Source of the DNA: an uncultured Rhodospirillaceae bacterium
Lineage (GTDB): Bacteria > Pseudomonadota > Alphaproteobacteria > Rhodospirillales > Rhodospirillaceae
NCBI GenBank assembly: GCA_943787205.1
Contig: CALSLN010000001.1
Location: 1-64,000, forward strand
Reading direction: 5' to 3'
Length of the DNA stretch: 64,000 nt
Under the pieces are notes generated by a model. The model worked only from the letters and a program-made list of their open reading frames with translations. It had not been told where the DNA came from and made no database searches. Shown here one piece after another: positions 44,855-54,248 of this stretch (within the stretch, counting starts at the first letter, position 1; each line of letters begins with the position of its first letter). The position numbers were made by a program, and so were the translations under genes.

Positions 44855-45988
44855 TTAGCCTTGTGAAGGGCGAGTTGAGGCAGATGGTGTTCCGCCCCGT
44901 ACATCTGCTTCGTTAAGCAAGCGTACCGAGTTGCCGGATGACAACGATGTGTTGCCTTCGGTCACCACCAGGTCACCCAAGGCGATACCTTCGAGCACTT
45001 CGACGCTGCCAGGGCGGCGTCTGCCAATGGTAACGGGAACCCGCTCAACAGTGTTGTCGTCTCCGACGACAAACACGAATTGCTGATTGTCGAAGGGGAC
45101 CAGAGATTCTTCCGCAATCATTAGGCTTTCGCGTCGGCCTTTAATGAGGTCGACGACCATCAGCATGCCCGGACGCAATCGTTGATCTGTGTTTGAAATT
45201 TCTGCGCGAATTTCAATTGACCGCGTTGTTGGGTTTACCCGCGTATCAATCGAGATGACGACCCCGCGGAAAACCTCGTCTGGATACGCCGCTGTTGTTG
45301 CCTCAATGTCGAGGCCTTCCCGTAACGTCGCAAGGTAGGTTTCAGGAACGGAGAAATCCAACTTCACGAAGGACAGGTCATCAAGAGTTGTGATCTCGGT
45401 TCCAGGGGATACGAGTGCGCCAGTGCTAATGCGCCGTGTCCCTAGGCGCCCCGTAAAGGGTGCGCGGATTGTGAAATCTGAGAGACGCGCTCTCGCTGCT
45501 GCAACGTTCGCTTCAGCTTTTTTGACTGCGGCCTGCTGCTCGTCAAACCGGGCTTCCGACGTTGCGTTGGCGCGGGCTAGTCCGGTGATCCGCTCAAACT
45601 GCTTACGCTGCTCGTCTAAGTTAGCGAGTTCAACTTGAAGGCGTGCGCTTTCTTCATCTTCATCGAACTGAATAAGAGCAGTTCCAGCTTCGACGGTTTC
45701 GCCGTCTCGAAAGTTTATGCTTTCGACAATGCCCTGAACGCGAGCGGTTACCACGATAGACTCATTCGCCATCAAAGTGCCGATGGCTTCTAGGCGGTCT
45801 GCAAAGATCTCTTTGCGCGCAGGCATCGCAATAACGGCTTGCACGCGATTGCCAAACCCGCGACCACCAGAGCGATCAGCAGTTGCGGCATCTCCGCCCG
45901 GGGCGATATAGGTCGCGTAACCGAAATACAGCCCGATTGCCAACGCGACAGCAACCAGCAACCCAAGAAGGGGGCGCAACACGCTCAT
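44855..45988 (-). CDS. RND efflux periplasmic adaptor (MFP) protein
   Basis: 377 aa. An N-terminal signal anchor (LLGLLVAVALAIGLYFGYATYIAPGG) is followed by the lipoyl halves IVVTARVQGIVESINFRDGETVEAGTALIQFDEDEESARLQ and ARLSDFTIRAPFTGRLGTRRISTGALVSPGTEI, the hairpin helix with QRKQFERITGLARANATSEARFDEQQAAVKKAEANVAAAR, and the beta-barrel LRPGMLMVVDLIKGRRESLMIAEESLVPF. It links the RND permease to the outer-membrane channel. It precedes the permease gene by 45 bases. Confidence 0.93.
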   Translation of the reverse strand: MSVLRPLLGLLVAVALAIGLYFGYATYIAPGGDAATADRSGGRGFGNRVQAVIAMPARKEIFADRLEAIGTLMANESIVVTARVQGIVESINFRDGETVEAGTALIQFDEDEESARLQVELANLDEQRKQFERITGLARANATSEARFDEQQAAVKKAEANVAAARARLSDFTIRAPFTGRLGTRRISTGALVSPGTEITTLDDLSFVKLDFSVPETYLATLREGLDIEATTAAYPDEVFRGVVISIDTRVNPTTRSIEIRAEISNTDQRLRPGMLMVVDLIKGRRESLMIAEESLVPFDNQQFVFVVGDDNTVERVPVTIGRRRPGSVEVLEGIALGDLVVTEGNTSLSSGNSVRLLNEADVRGGTPSASTRPSQG

Positions 45989-46227
45989 AGTTTAGAATCC
46001 CAGTCAGCGAAAAGGGCGCTGAATTTGAAAAGCACCCTTACAAATCAATGGTTTGTCGAGTTTATACAGGCATTGTGGCTGATATGCCAAGAAAACGGCG
46101 TGACAAATCGTAACAGCCGATCGTCTAAAAAAGAATAAAACCCTAATTTTTTCAATAGCTTATAAGAATACATCCGCGTCACGTTACTGTGAGGTCTAGT
46201 TCTTCACAGGGCTGACGTTCGACCGGT

Positions 46228-47397
46228 ATGATCGAACCCATGACAAATCAATTTTCAAAGCTTTTGATGCCGAGCACGAAACCTATGGTTTTGTCGTTCG
46301 TTACCGCCGTAGTACTCGCTTGCTCTTTATTCGGCATTGATACGGCTATGGCGCAATCGGGTGGGGGGGCAAACCCCTTTGGGGCAGGGCCTTCGGCGAT
46401 GCCTGGCCCTGACGCAGCGCCTGCAGAGCAGCGCCCCAGTCTTTTTGGTCAGAGAGCGAAGCCTTCAGATTCTGAATCAAAGTCTCAGGCAGCACCTAAA
46501 TCTGCACCAGTGTTTGTTATGCCGTCCTCTGTTAGGGCGATTTTCCGTCAAATTGCTGATTGGCAGCGGAAAATCAATCGGTACCTCGGACAGCAACTAC
46601 AAGCGACGACTGATCAGGGGGGCATGACCGCTGCCTTTACTGTCCTTTTCGCCAGCTTTATCTACGGCGTGCTTCATGCCGCAGGGCCGGGGCACGGCAA
46701 AATGGTCGTGGCGTCTTACTTCACTGCAAAGGAGGCGCCCTTAAAGACCGGTATTCTGATGGGGGGAGTTATCGCAACCACGCAGGCTGTAGTTGCGATA
46801 CTGATGGTGGCAATACTGTCGCTTATGCTCAATGGCAGTCAGCTCGAAATTATTGACCAGACGACGCTGCTCGAAGTCGTTAGCTACGGTCTTATCCTGG
46901 CAATTGGACTTTACATGACTTACGGCGCACTAACAGGAAAGGCGACGTGTGGCCACGATCATGGCGATGCGGACGAGCATCATCACGAACCCGATCACAC
47001 GCACAGCGCAGAGCCAAAAGCTAAGGAAACGTGGCTTGCGCGCAAGGTGGGACATTGGCTTGGTCCGCGCGGTGAAGTCATTGCGGTTGGAATGACCTCA
47101 GGGATTCGTCCATGCACGGGATCTATTCTGGTGCTGTTATTTGCGGCAGCGAATGGCGTTTTTGTGCTGGGTATTGTCGCATCATTTATGATGGCGGCAG
47201 GTGTTGCCATAACCATATCAGCGCTTGGGATTGGTGCGATCGTATTGCGACGGTCAGTTTCCGGACAGGATGAAGAACCGAGCGCTACGCGGGCGTTCCT
47301 AAGTCGCTCATTGTCCGTCGTCGGTTCTTTGGCTGTCGCAGTTATGGGCGGTCTATTGTTTGGTGGCGCGCTTGAGCGCACGGGGTTTCTGACCTAA
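46228..47397 (+). CDS. Nickel/cobalt exporter, NicO (RcnA-like) family
   Basis: 389 aa. A signal-peptide-like segment ends TAMAQSGG; a Gly/Pro/Ala-rich tract follows. The permease core has GVLHAAGPGHGKMVVASYFTAKEAP (the HxxxPGHGK motif) and GMTSGIRPCTGSILVLLFAAANGV (GxRPCxG). A histidine-rich loop CGHDHGDADEHHHEPDHTHSAEP near 240-262 is typical of Ni/Co-responsive exporters. An alternative start is ATG 46240. It faces a DUF1007 gene, the usual partner. Exports nickel or cobalt across the inner membrane (family knowledge). Confidence 0.92.
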   Translation: MIEPMTNQFSKLLMPSTKPMVLSFVTAVVLACSLFGIDTAMAQSGGGANPFGAGPSAMPGPDAAPAEQRPSLFGQRAKPSDSESKSQAAPKSAPVFVMPSSVRAIFRQIADWQRKINRYLGQQLQATTDQGGMTAAFTVLFASFIYGVLHAAGPGHGKMVVASYFTAKEAPLKTGILMGGVIATTQAVVAILMVAILSLMLNGSQLEIIDQTTLLEVVSYGLILAIGLYMTYGALTGKATCGHDHGDADEHHHEPDHTHSAEPKAKETWLARKVGHWLGPRGEVIAVGMTSGIRPCTGSILVLLFAAANGVFVLGIVASFMMAAGVAITISALGIGAIVLRRSVSGQDEEPSATRAFLSRSLSVVGSLAVAVMGGLLFGGALERTGFLT

Positions 47398-47421
47398 CAC
47401 CATGTGTCTTTGGCTAGATTT

Positions 47422-48024
47422 CTAACTGTTTCCAGCACAACTTAACCAAGCTTCTTGTGGCACGAAAAAAGCAGACTCATTCGTAAACTCATCGCCTTGG
47501 CGATACTCGATGGTGCACCCCAGATTGTCTGCCCCACTCAATGTTACCGGTTGATCGCCGTCCAGAATAAGGTCCACATATATCGTAGGGTCGAAAACGC
47601 TCAGGCCAACGTTTTGTGATACCGCGTCCACGGGATCAACCAAAACGAGATCAAACTTGAAGACTAGTTCTCCGGACTCTTTATCAACTGAGAAGTTTTC
47701 TACGGCTTCAAACTGTTGCTCGCCGTCGGTTTTTTCCGTTCGAAGATGGGTGAAATATCCGTAGTCTTTGAGGCTGGTGAAGACTTGATCCTTCATAGCC
47801 TTTGTCTCCGCTGTATCAAATGAGCCGTCACCGTTGGTGTCAAAATCGGCACCGAGCACCTGACTAAAGAACGCATCAAATTGCCAGCGCATACCGACGC
47901 GCGTGATCTTGGTGTCCTCAAAATGAAGCGATGCTGCTCCTGTAACCCAGACATGCGGATGAGCCGCAGTTTGTGTCGCAAAGAGGCAGAGGCTGAGTGA
48001 TAGGGAGGCTAATAATGATCGCAT
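47422..48024 (-). CDS. DUF1007 family periplasmic protein
   Basis: 200 aa with a signal peptide (SLLASLSLSLCLFATQTAAHPHVWV). The HPHVWV motif right after the cleavage site and MRWQFDAFFSQVLGADFDTNGDGSFD are DUF1007 hallmarks; the D-rich NGDGS looks like a calcium- or metal-binding loop. DUF1007 genes occur with NicO-type transporters and are thought to assist metal handling. It is convergent with the NicO gene, 25 bases apart. Confidence 0.9.
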   Translation of the reverse strand: MRSLLASLSLSLCLFATQTAAHPHVWVTGAASLHFEDTKITRVGMRWQFDAFFSQVLGADFDTNGDGSFDTAETKAMKDQVFTSLKDYGYFTHLRTEKTDGEQQFEAVENFSVDKESGELVFKFDLVLVDPVDAVSQNVGLSVFDPTIYVDLILDGDQPVTLSGADNLGCTIEYRQGDEFTNESAFFVPQEAWLSCAGNS

Positions 48025-48182
48025 GCCGGCACCGTACTGTTCTGAAAGGTTTTGCTCAAGGTTGAGTGGCCTGGCGGACTATCCGAATTCCGTTGATACA
48101 CACCTACATTCATCTTATCTTTATAACAAATGAACATATGGTTGCGTTGCAAGAAAACGCCCCGCGAAAGGACCTAAAGACA

Positions 48183-49334
48183 ATGACCGCTGACTTAAGC
48201 CGAGAGATCAATCTGCACCCCACGCAAGATGAACTGGCGCGCCAAGCGTTCATCGTGAACTTCAAACAGAAGGTCAATTTGGGTTTACAGGATGATATCA
48301 AAGCGCACGTCGCCAGTTCGATAGCGCCTGGGTTGGAATCGGAACTTGGTGAGCCGTTGGACGATTTAAATCGTGATCACCGAAAGGCACTCAAGCAAAG
48401 AATTTCTAACGAACATCTCTTCCAGACTTGGGAGACGCTAACCTGGATTAGTCAGGGCATGATGTGGAACTGCGTTGATGACACGCTAGATCGAGATCTA
48501 GCGCGCATTGATGCGGCAGCGGCTGAAGTCGTGTCGCGGAAAGATAAGGTTGGTTCACTTAAGTTGAATCCTGATCTCGATTTGCCACCCAACATAGCCA
48601 AGGTTGAAATTCACCGTCAGCCCGGCGGGTTCTGTTTGGAGCGCGAAGGTGTCGATTATGATTTGCTGTCTGGTGCCCGTATGACGGGCGGCGGCATGGT
48701 TTATGGAGCCGGCAAGGGCCGAACATCTAAGCCTGGATACTCGGCAGCACATTTCTTGATACAAGAAGCTGAAAAGCAGTTTGGAAAACTAAAACCAAAA
48801 CGTATTTTGGACATTGGATGTGGGACCGGGTTCAACACGTCTACCTTTGCTAAGCTTTATCCCGAGGCTGAAGTTTATGGCATTGACGTTGCGGCTGGTC
48901 TCTTGCGCTGGGGTCATGCGCGTTGTGAAAGTGAAGGGGTGCCGGTCAATCTCATCCAAATGAACACCGCGGATATGGATTTCGAAGATGAGAGTTTTGA
49001 CCTAGTCGCATCGACGATCTGGGGCCACGAAACGACACCACAGATTTTGCAGGATTCAATTTCTGAAATTTGGCGTGTGCTGAAACCGGGTGGTGTTTCT
49101 TTCCATATGGATGTGACCAACCAGCCCGGATATCAAGGCCTCGTTGATCAAGTGCTCAATGATTGGCAAATCCGTCATAATGGAGAGCCGTTCTGGATGG
49201 GGTGGGCTGAGGCTGATCTTCCAGCATTGATGACGGCGGCGGGATATCCTGAGGATTGCCAATTCACAGGGTACCGTGCTCGGACTCAGGGGGCTGGCGA
49301 CTGGTTTGTCCATGGCGCCAAAAAGCCAGCCTGA
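48183..49334 (+). CDS. SAM-dependent methyltransferase with an N-terminal helical domain
   Basis: 383 aa from ATG 48183, which has AAAGGA ten bases upstream; the frame is open further upstream to 48066 but that part is not coding-like. Residues 1-170 are helical, with RDHRKALKQRISNEHLFQTWETLTWISQGMMW. The Rossmann fold begins KPKRILDIGCGTGFNTSTFAKLYPEAEVYGIDVAAGLLRWGHARCESEG (SAM motif I with GCGTG), then NTADMDFEDESFDLVASTIWGHETTPQILQDSISEIWRVLKPGGVSFHMD. The substrate is unknown. Followed by an intergenic region with several hairpins. Confidence 0.88.
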   Translation: MTADLSREINLHPTQDELARQAFIVNFKQKVNLGLQDDIKAHVASSIAPGLESELGEPLDDLNRDHRKALKQRISNEHLFQTWETLTWISQGMMWNCVDDTLDRDLARIDAAAAEVVSRKDKVGSLKLNPDLDLPPNIAKVEIHRQPGGFCLEREGVDYDLLSGARMTGGGMVYGAGKGRTSKPGYSAAHFLIQEAEKQFGKLKPKRILDIGCGTGFNTSTFAKLYPEAEVYGIDVAAGLLRWGHARCESEGVPVNLIQMNTADMDFEDESFDLVASTIWGHETTPQILQDSISEIWRVLKPGGVSFHMDVTNQPGYQGLVDQVLNDWQIRHNGEPFWMGWAEADLPALMTAAGYPEDCQFTGYRARTQGAGDWFVHGAKKPA

Positions 49335-49357
49335 GGCCTCCACGACAGACACAAAAA

Positions 49358-49383
49358 AAACCCCGCCACAAAGGACGGGGTTT
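49358..49383 (-). terminator. Rho-independent terminator, minus strand
   Basis: The stem AAACCCCG against CGGGGTTT (8 bases) with a 10-base loop is followed on the minus strand by TTTTTTTT. It would end transcription coming from the proline iminopeptidase direction, and also faces the methyltransferase stop 24 bases away. Confidence 0.75.
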
Positions 49384-49583
49384 AAAGTGAGGTTACTGGA
49401 ACTTGTCAGCAGCAGTCGCGCCTAGAAAGGTGCGACACACAAGAAGGATAATGTCACGCCGCTCGCTTAGAGGTGCCTGTGTGTTCTGACAGGTAGGGCC
49501 CTAATGACCCTGTCAGGTCTGACAGGTTTTGCCGTCGTATGAGTCTCAAACGGCCCGATTTAGTGAAAATCGGGAGGTTTTTC
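49384..49583. ncRNA. Possible structured noncoding RNA region
   Basis: A 200-base gap with no gene. It contains CTGACAGG at 49486-49493 and 49519-49526 and its complement CCTGTCAGG at 49509-49517, so alternative hairpins can form. A hairpin CCCGATTT/AAATCGGG (49554-49574) is followed by TTTTTC on the plus strand, an intrinsic terminator pointing away from the methyltransferase. Together they fit a short plus-strand transcript or the methyltransferase 3' end. No known RNA family is recognised. Confidence 0.35.
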
Positions 49584-50486
49584 TTATCTCAGGCTGCGAA
49601 AATCGTTAGTCGCTCTCATGAGGGCAGACCGCACGCCCGGCTCCATGGATGAATGCCCTGCATCTGGAATAATCTTGTAGGCGGCGCCGTCCCACGATTG
49701 TGCCAGTCGATCTGCCGTTCCGATCGGGCAGACCATGTCGTAACGGCCTTGGACAATGACGGCTGGGTGGTCTTTTAGGGCTGATATCCCATCTAACAAT
49801 TGATTGGGCTCGAGAAACCCGCCGTTGACCATGTAGTGCGCTTCAATGCGCGCCATGGATAGGGCGCCTGCATAGTATGTGTCGTTGCGCCCGGATTTCC
49901 TGGTCGAGGGGATGAGACGCGAGCATGCATTTTCATAGGCGCACCATGCCGCCGCCGCAGGTCTATGGATTTCTGGGCTCGGGTCCATCAAGCGCACGTA
50001 ATAGGCTGCCAATAAATCGCCACGCTCATGCGACGGAATATGGTTGGCAAAGGCACGCGCAGCTTCAGGGAAAAACCGGCCCATCCCAGATAAAAACCAA
50101 TCGACTTCTTCACGAGAGAACAGGAAGACGCCACGAAGAATAAAGCCAATACAACGGTCTGGATGTGCTTGCCCGTAGGCCAGGGCGAGCGTTGATCCCC
50201 AGGACCCTCCAAATACAACCCACCGATCGATCTCTAAATGCTCCCGGACCAGTTCCAGGTCAGAGATTAAATGTGGCGTCGTATTATCCTGGGTTTCAGC
50301 CTCAGGCGTCGATCGGCCGGAGCCGCGTTGGTCAACCAAAATGATACGGTAGTGATCTGGGTCAAAGAACCGCCGATAGGTAGGGGCTGTTCCAGCGCCA
50401 GGCCCGCCGTGAAGAAATATTACCGGCACGCCATTTTTGTTTCCGCTTTCTTCCCAGTAAACGCGATGCACCTTATCGACGTTCAA
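49584..50486 (-). CDS. pip: Proline iminopeptidase
   Basis: At least 300 aa. The alpha/beta-hydrolase motifs are VPVIFLHGGPGAGTAP (oxyanion HGGPG), DQRGSGRSTPEAETQDNTTPHLISDLELVREHL, FGGSWGSTLALAYGQAHPD (nucleophile GGSWG), and DMVCPIGTADRLAQ and DAGHSS with acid and His. It removes N-terminal proline from peptides in the cytoplasm. The first canonical start is TTG 50486, but codons upstream encode LYPSLESRKSGFLNVDKVHRVYWEESG, the usual family N-terminus, so translation must begin further upstream. The in-frame stop TAG lies just above an AGGAG and two ATT codons, so an ATT start at about 50582 is likely. Confidence 0.92.
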   Translation of the reverse strand: MNVDKVHRVYWEESGNKNGVPVIFLHGGPGAGTAPTYRRFFDPDHYRIILVDQRGSGRSTPEAETQDNTTPHLISDLELVREHLEIDRWVVFGGSWGSTLALAYGQAHPDRCIGFILRGVFLFSREEVDWFLSGMGRFFPEAARAFANHIPSHERGDLLAAYYVRLMDPSPEIHRPAAAAWCAYENACSRLIPSTRKSGRNDTYYAGALSMARIEAHYMVNGGFLEPNQLLDGISALKDHPAVIVQGRYDMVCPIGTADRLAQSWDGAAYKIIPDAGHSSMEPGVRSALMRATNDFRSLR

Positions 50487-50652
50487 GAACCCAGATTTTC
50501 TGGACTCTAGAGACGGATAAAGAGGAAGGTCGGAATTGTTCTTCGCGGAGTCTCTTTGCCCAGTGGCTTCAAGTTTGGGAATGGGAATCTTCTCCTAAGG
50601 GGCCCAAGCTGATTTCGATATCGTGCGTTGTCTCAGTCGGAGTAAGTCGCGC

Positions 50653-50958
50653 TTACCCTAAATTTGCCTCGTCGAGGTACGCTTCAATGAGTTGAAAGAG
50701 CGGTTCTGAGTGATCGCCCGGTGTAATTGCAAGGTTGCAATTCTCGCCATACACATTGAGTACGTAGCCGCGGGCATCGCACACTGTAACTAAGCTTTGA
50801 ATAAATGGCGTGATGACTTGATCATTTAATGTCTCTGCGTTGCTGCAGTTTTCCATACGGGCCTGTAGGTCTCGCATAAAAGATGAGGGCCCTTTGCCGC
50901 CGCGCACTTTTTTAGTTTTTGTTTTATTTTGGGCTTTTGGTTGTTTGGGCGCGGTCAT
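50653..50958 (-). CDS. Small protein of unknown function
   Basis: 101 aa. The first 25 residues are lysine-rich and disordered (KQPKAQNKTKTKKVRGGKG), followed by a compact domain FMRDLQARMENCSNAETLNDQVITPFIQSLVTVCDARGYVLNVYGENCNLAITPGDHSEPLFQLIEAYLDEA with three cysteines. I do not recognise it. It stands alone, divergent from the MscS gene. Confidence 0.6.
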   Translation of the reverse strand: MTAPKQPKAQNKTKTKKVRGGKGPSSFMRDLQARMENCSNAETLNDQVITPFIQSLVTVCDARGYVLNVYGENCNLAITPGDHSEPLFQLIEAYLDEANLG

Positions 50959-51101
50959 GCCAACTTCCTTGCAGTGAATTAGAATACGGTATCACTTATA
51001 TCATAGTGATTGACCTCGCTATGGGTCACGCAGCCTTTGATTTACTTTTCTTGTGGCCTTAATGAAGGTCTTCATTCTTATCTGATATTGAAAGTTTTGC
51101 C

Positions 51102-52247
51102 GTGGACCGACTACAGCAGCAACTCACAGACCTTTGGGGTGTCGTTCAGGATGTATGGATGACCGGGATCGCTGGCGCTGACTTTGGCCGCATTCTTATT
51201 GCTCTTGGGATCGTATTTTTCTTTTTGGTGATTCGGGGACTGTTCACCAAATTCGTTCTTGGCGCCATAAAGCGGGTCACGGATCGTACAGAAAGCGAAA
51301 TCGACGACACTCTATTTGAGGCCCTGCAAGGGCCAGTTCGCCTTATCCCCATCATTGTCGGGGTGTTCATTGCCTTCGATTATCTCGCACTGTCGGATAA
51401 GTATGCTGCCATTGGGGCGCTGTTGATTCGGACTCTTGTCGTCTTTGATTTGTTTTGGGCGCTTTATCAGGTCACGGGACCTGTGAGTTCTTCAATTAAG
51501 CGTCTAGAGGCGATTCTAACCCGCGAGATGGTCGATTGGCTCGTCAGTTTTCTTCACATTGCGGTCGTATTCATCGGCGCAGCGACAATTCTTGAAATTT
51601 GGGGAATTAGAGTCGGGCCGATTCTTGCTGGTCTAGGTCTATTTGGCGTGGCTGTTGCTCTCGGCGCACAAGACCTCTTCAAGAATCTCATCGCTGGTAT
51701 CTTGGTTATTGCGGAAAAACGGATGCGCGTCGGCGACTGGATTATGGTCGATGGCATTGTCGAGGGCACTGTCGAACATATTGGTTTCCGTTCCACCCTC
51801 GTTCGTCGCTTTGATAAAGCGCCGGTCTATGTGCCGAACGCGAACCTTTCCGATAATGCGGTGACAAATTTCAGCGAAATGACTCATCGACGCATCAAAT
51901 GGATGATTGGGATTGAGTATGGCGCGACGATAGAGCAACTGCGGGCCATTCGGGATGGGATAGAGGCTTATATTCTTAATGACGGTGCGTTTGCCTCACC
52001 AACCGAAGTTGCCACTTTTGTGCGCATTGATCGTTTCAGCGACTCATCAATCGATATTTTGCTCTATTGTTTTACGAACACGACAAACTGGGGTGAGTGG
52101 CTCAAGATAAAAGAAACACTCGCTTACAAAATTAAGGAAATTGTAGAAGGTGAGGGAACCGGGTTCGCGTTCCCAAGCCAATCACTTTATATCGAATCTG
52201 TTCCTGGCGATGCGGCGGAGCTGTTCGTTCCTCCTGCAAAGGGGTGA
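51102..52247 (+). CDS. Small-conductance mechanosensitive channel (MscS family)
   Basis: 381 aa with a GTG start. Several membrane segments precede the pore helix WGIRVGPILAGLGLFGVAVALGAQDLFKNLIAGILVIAEKRMRVGDWIMVDGIVEGTVEHIGFRSTLVRRFDKAPVYVPNANLSDNAVTNFSEM, the MscS signature with Gly/Ala pore packing and the beta-domain. The C-terminal domain is alpha/beta. The protein opens under membrane tension to release osmolytes. It extends about 100 residues more at the N-terminus than minimal MscS. Confidence 0.92.
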   Translation: MDRLQQQLTDLWGVVQDVWMTGIAGADFGRILIALGIVFFFLVIRGLFTKFVLGAIKRVTDRTESEIDDTLFEALQGPVRLIPIIVGVFIAFDYLALSDKYAAIGALLIRTLVVFDLFWALYQVTGPVSSSIKRLEAILTREMVDWLVSFLHIAVVFIGAATILEIWGIRVGPILAGLGLFGVAVALGAQDLFKNLIAGILVIAEKRMRVGDWIMVDGIVEGTVEHIGFRSTLVRRFDKAPVYVPNANLSDNAVTNFSEMTHRRIKWMIGIEYGATIEQLRAIRDGIEAYILNDGAFASPTEVATFVRIDRFSDSSIDILLYCFTNTTNWGEWLKIKETLAYKIKEIVEGEGTGFAFPSQSLYIESVPGDAAELFVPPAKG

Positions 52248-52297
52248 TTGAACGCGGCGCACCAACAATTATTTTATCATCTAGTTTGGTATGACTT

Positions 52298-53500
52298 ATG
52301 AAGCCGATGCTGATCTTATTTCTGATTGTTTTTGTCGATCTCGTTGGGTTCGGCATCATGATCCCTCTGTTGCCTTTTTACGTTGAGCGCGTCGGGGCTG
52401 GCCCAGAGATCATTACGATTACGCTCGGTCTCTATTCTCTTTTCCAATTCGTTGCGGCGCCCTTGTGGGGACGGTTGAGTGATAAATATGGCCGCAAGCC
52501 TATCCTCGCCTGGACTCTTTCTGGGTTTGCAATTTCCTATTTGATCCTTGGGTTTTCTGACAGTCTGTGGATGGTAATCCTGAGCCGTGTTTTCGGTGGG
52601 CTTATGGCTGGTAATATCTCAACAGCCTTCGCCTATGTTGCAGATGTCACGACACCTGAAACCCGTGCAAAAGGCATGGGCATGGTTGGGGCCGCGTTTG
52701 GTCTGGGGTTCATATTCGGGCCCGTTATTGGTGGCTTGCTTGCTGGTTCTGATGTGGAGACGGCAAATTTTCTGCTTCCAGCCTTAGTTGCGGCCAGCCT
52801 GACGGTGGTCGCATTGTTGGGCGTCATTTTTGTCCTCCCAGAATCATTAAGCCAAGACATCCGTGATCAAATTCGCGATCAGCCCAAGACAACGGCTGGG
52901 GAAAGACTCAAGGCGGCCTTTAATCGCCGAGCGCTAACGCTGCTTGTATTTATCGGGTTTGCGGTGACGATGGCTTGGGCATTGCTAGAGACGACGTTAG
53001 CGTTGTGGGCCAATGCAATACTGAGCTTCGGGCCGCGCGAGATTGGACTGCTGCTTACCTATGTCGGTGTTATAAGCGTCATTATTCAGGGCGGATTGAT
53101 TGGCCCTCTGACCAAGCGATTTGGTGAGCGGGTGTTAATCGCAGCAGCGGCCTGTTTTTTGTTTGGCGGCTACGGAGTTCTTGCTGCGACACAAGGTTGG
53201 ACATTGCTCATAGTGTCCATGACTCTTTTGGCAATTGGTAACGCCTTGGCCAACCCATCACTTTCCAGTCTGGTTTCGAAAGAAGCTGATGATACTGAGC
53301 GTGGTGCTGTTCTCGGCGTCTACCAGGGTGCTAGCAGTCTCGCGCGGGTCGCAGGCCCAATGTATGCCGGTGTGGTCTTTGTTCATATTGGTCCGGCCGT
53401 GCCATTTGAGATTGCGGCTCTCTGCATGGCCCCTGCTTTGGTGATGGTGCTAATGTTACCAAAGCGGTCGACGCCCCCCACTGAAGTTGGTGCGTCATAG
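52298..53500 (+). CDS. MFS efflux transporter (TetA/Bmr-like DHA1 family)
   Basis: 400 aa, twelve membrane segments. Motif A is PLWGRLSDKYGRKPIL; the motif C (antiporter) region reads GMVGAAFGLGFIFGPVIGGLLAG. FVDLVGFGIMIPLLPFYVERVGAGP is typical of the DHA1 tetracycline-resistance-like group. It would exchange protons for drugs or metabolites. It faces the tetR-like gene with a seven-base gap, so both may share no promoter. Confidence 0.92.
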   Translation: MKPMLILFLIVFVDLVGFGIMIPLLPFYVERVGAGPEIITITLGLYSLFQFVAAPLWGRLSDKYGRKPILAWTLSGFAISYLILGFSDSLWMVILSRVFGGLMAGNISTAFAYVADVTTPETRAKGMGMVGAAFGLGFIFGPVIGGLLAGSDVETANFLLPALVAASLTVVALLGVIFVLPESLSQDIRDQIRDQPKTTAGERLKAAFNRRALTLLVFIGFAVTMAWALLETTLALWANAILSFGPREIGLLLTYVGVISVIIQGGLIGPLTKRFGERVLIAAAACFLFGGYGVLAATQGWTLLIVSMTLLAIGNALANPSLSSLVSKEADDTERGAVLGVYQGASSLARVAGPMYAGVVFVHIGPAVPFEIAALCMAPALVMVLMLPKRSTPPTEVGAS

Positions 53501-53507
53501 AGTTGAA

Positions 53508-54200
53508 TTATTGCGCAGTCGGAGCTTCTGCGAGAGCGGGTGCTTGTTTGATGCTGGCTGGTTCCAATTCATCATCAGGTACAATGCGGTCAATAATTTG
53601 ATCGAAGCGGTCTAGCATCGCGTTCCAACCATCATCTGTATCCAGTTGCTCGCCCATGAATCGTGGCGCGCGGGCTGCTCTCATTGCGATGTAGTTGGCG
53701 GCGGCGAGAAGGATCATGGCAAGGGCGCGGTTATCGCTTTCTCGCATGGCATGTTGTGCAGCAAATATAGCCTGATGCTCTTGCCCGAGTTTTTTGCGGG
53801 CTTCAGTCAGGGTGTCAGTGATGTCGACAGGGCTCATCAATTCATCTGCGAGGACGTCCAGAGCGACAGGGTTGCCTTTCAAGGCTTGTAAGTGATTACG
53901 CATCACTGTTTTCATCTGCTGCGCAGGCGTAAGCCCAGAGAAGGCCTCATCAGAAACACCCATCAGTTCGCCAGAGTCCGGCCACAGCCTATTTTTTTCT
54001 GCCCACACTTTCGCCACGCCCGTTAGGCCGCCGAAATACTTATAAATTAGACCCTTACCGATTTTGGCTTCTTTAACGAGAGCGTTAACCCCAACCGCGC
54101 GCACGCCATGGATTTTCGCGAGTCTGTCAAAGGCGGCAACAATCGAGGCTTCTGTGGCCTCACGTTTCAGTCGTCCTTTGCCTTTGGCCTTGATTGGCAT
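53508..54200 (-). CDS. TetR family transcriptional regulator
   Basis: 230 aa. The N-terminal helix-turn-helix is seen in ASIVAAFDRLAKIHGVRAVGVNALVKEAKIGKGLIYKYFGGLTGVAKVWAEKN; the rest is helical ligand-binding domain. Lysine/arginine-rich first ten residues (KAKGKGRLKREATEAS). It is divergent from the ABC ATPase gene, and a palindrome TGACC-N4-GGTCA lies in the gap, a probable operator for both. Confidence 0.9.
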   Translation of the reverse strand: MPIKAKGKGRLKREATEASIVAAFDRLAKIHGVRAVGVNALVKEAKIGKGLIYKYFGGLTGVAKVWAEKNRLWPDSGELMGVSDEAFSGLTPAQQMKTVMRNHLQALKGNPVALDVLADELMSPVDITDTLTEARKKLGQEHQAIFAAQHAMRESDNRALAMILLAAANYIAMRAARAPRFMGEQLDTDDGWNAMLDRFDQIIDRIVPDDELEPASIKQAPALAEAPTAQ

Positions 54201-54248
54201 CTCAAAAAGCTTTCATCTGTGCATTCTGTAAAGTGTACTGATAATAAG

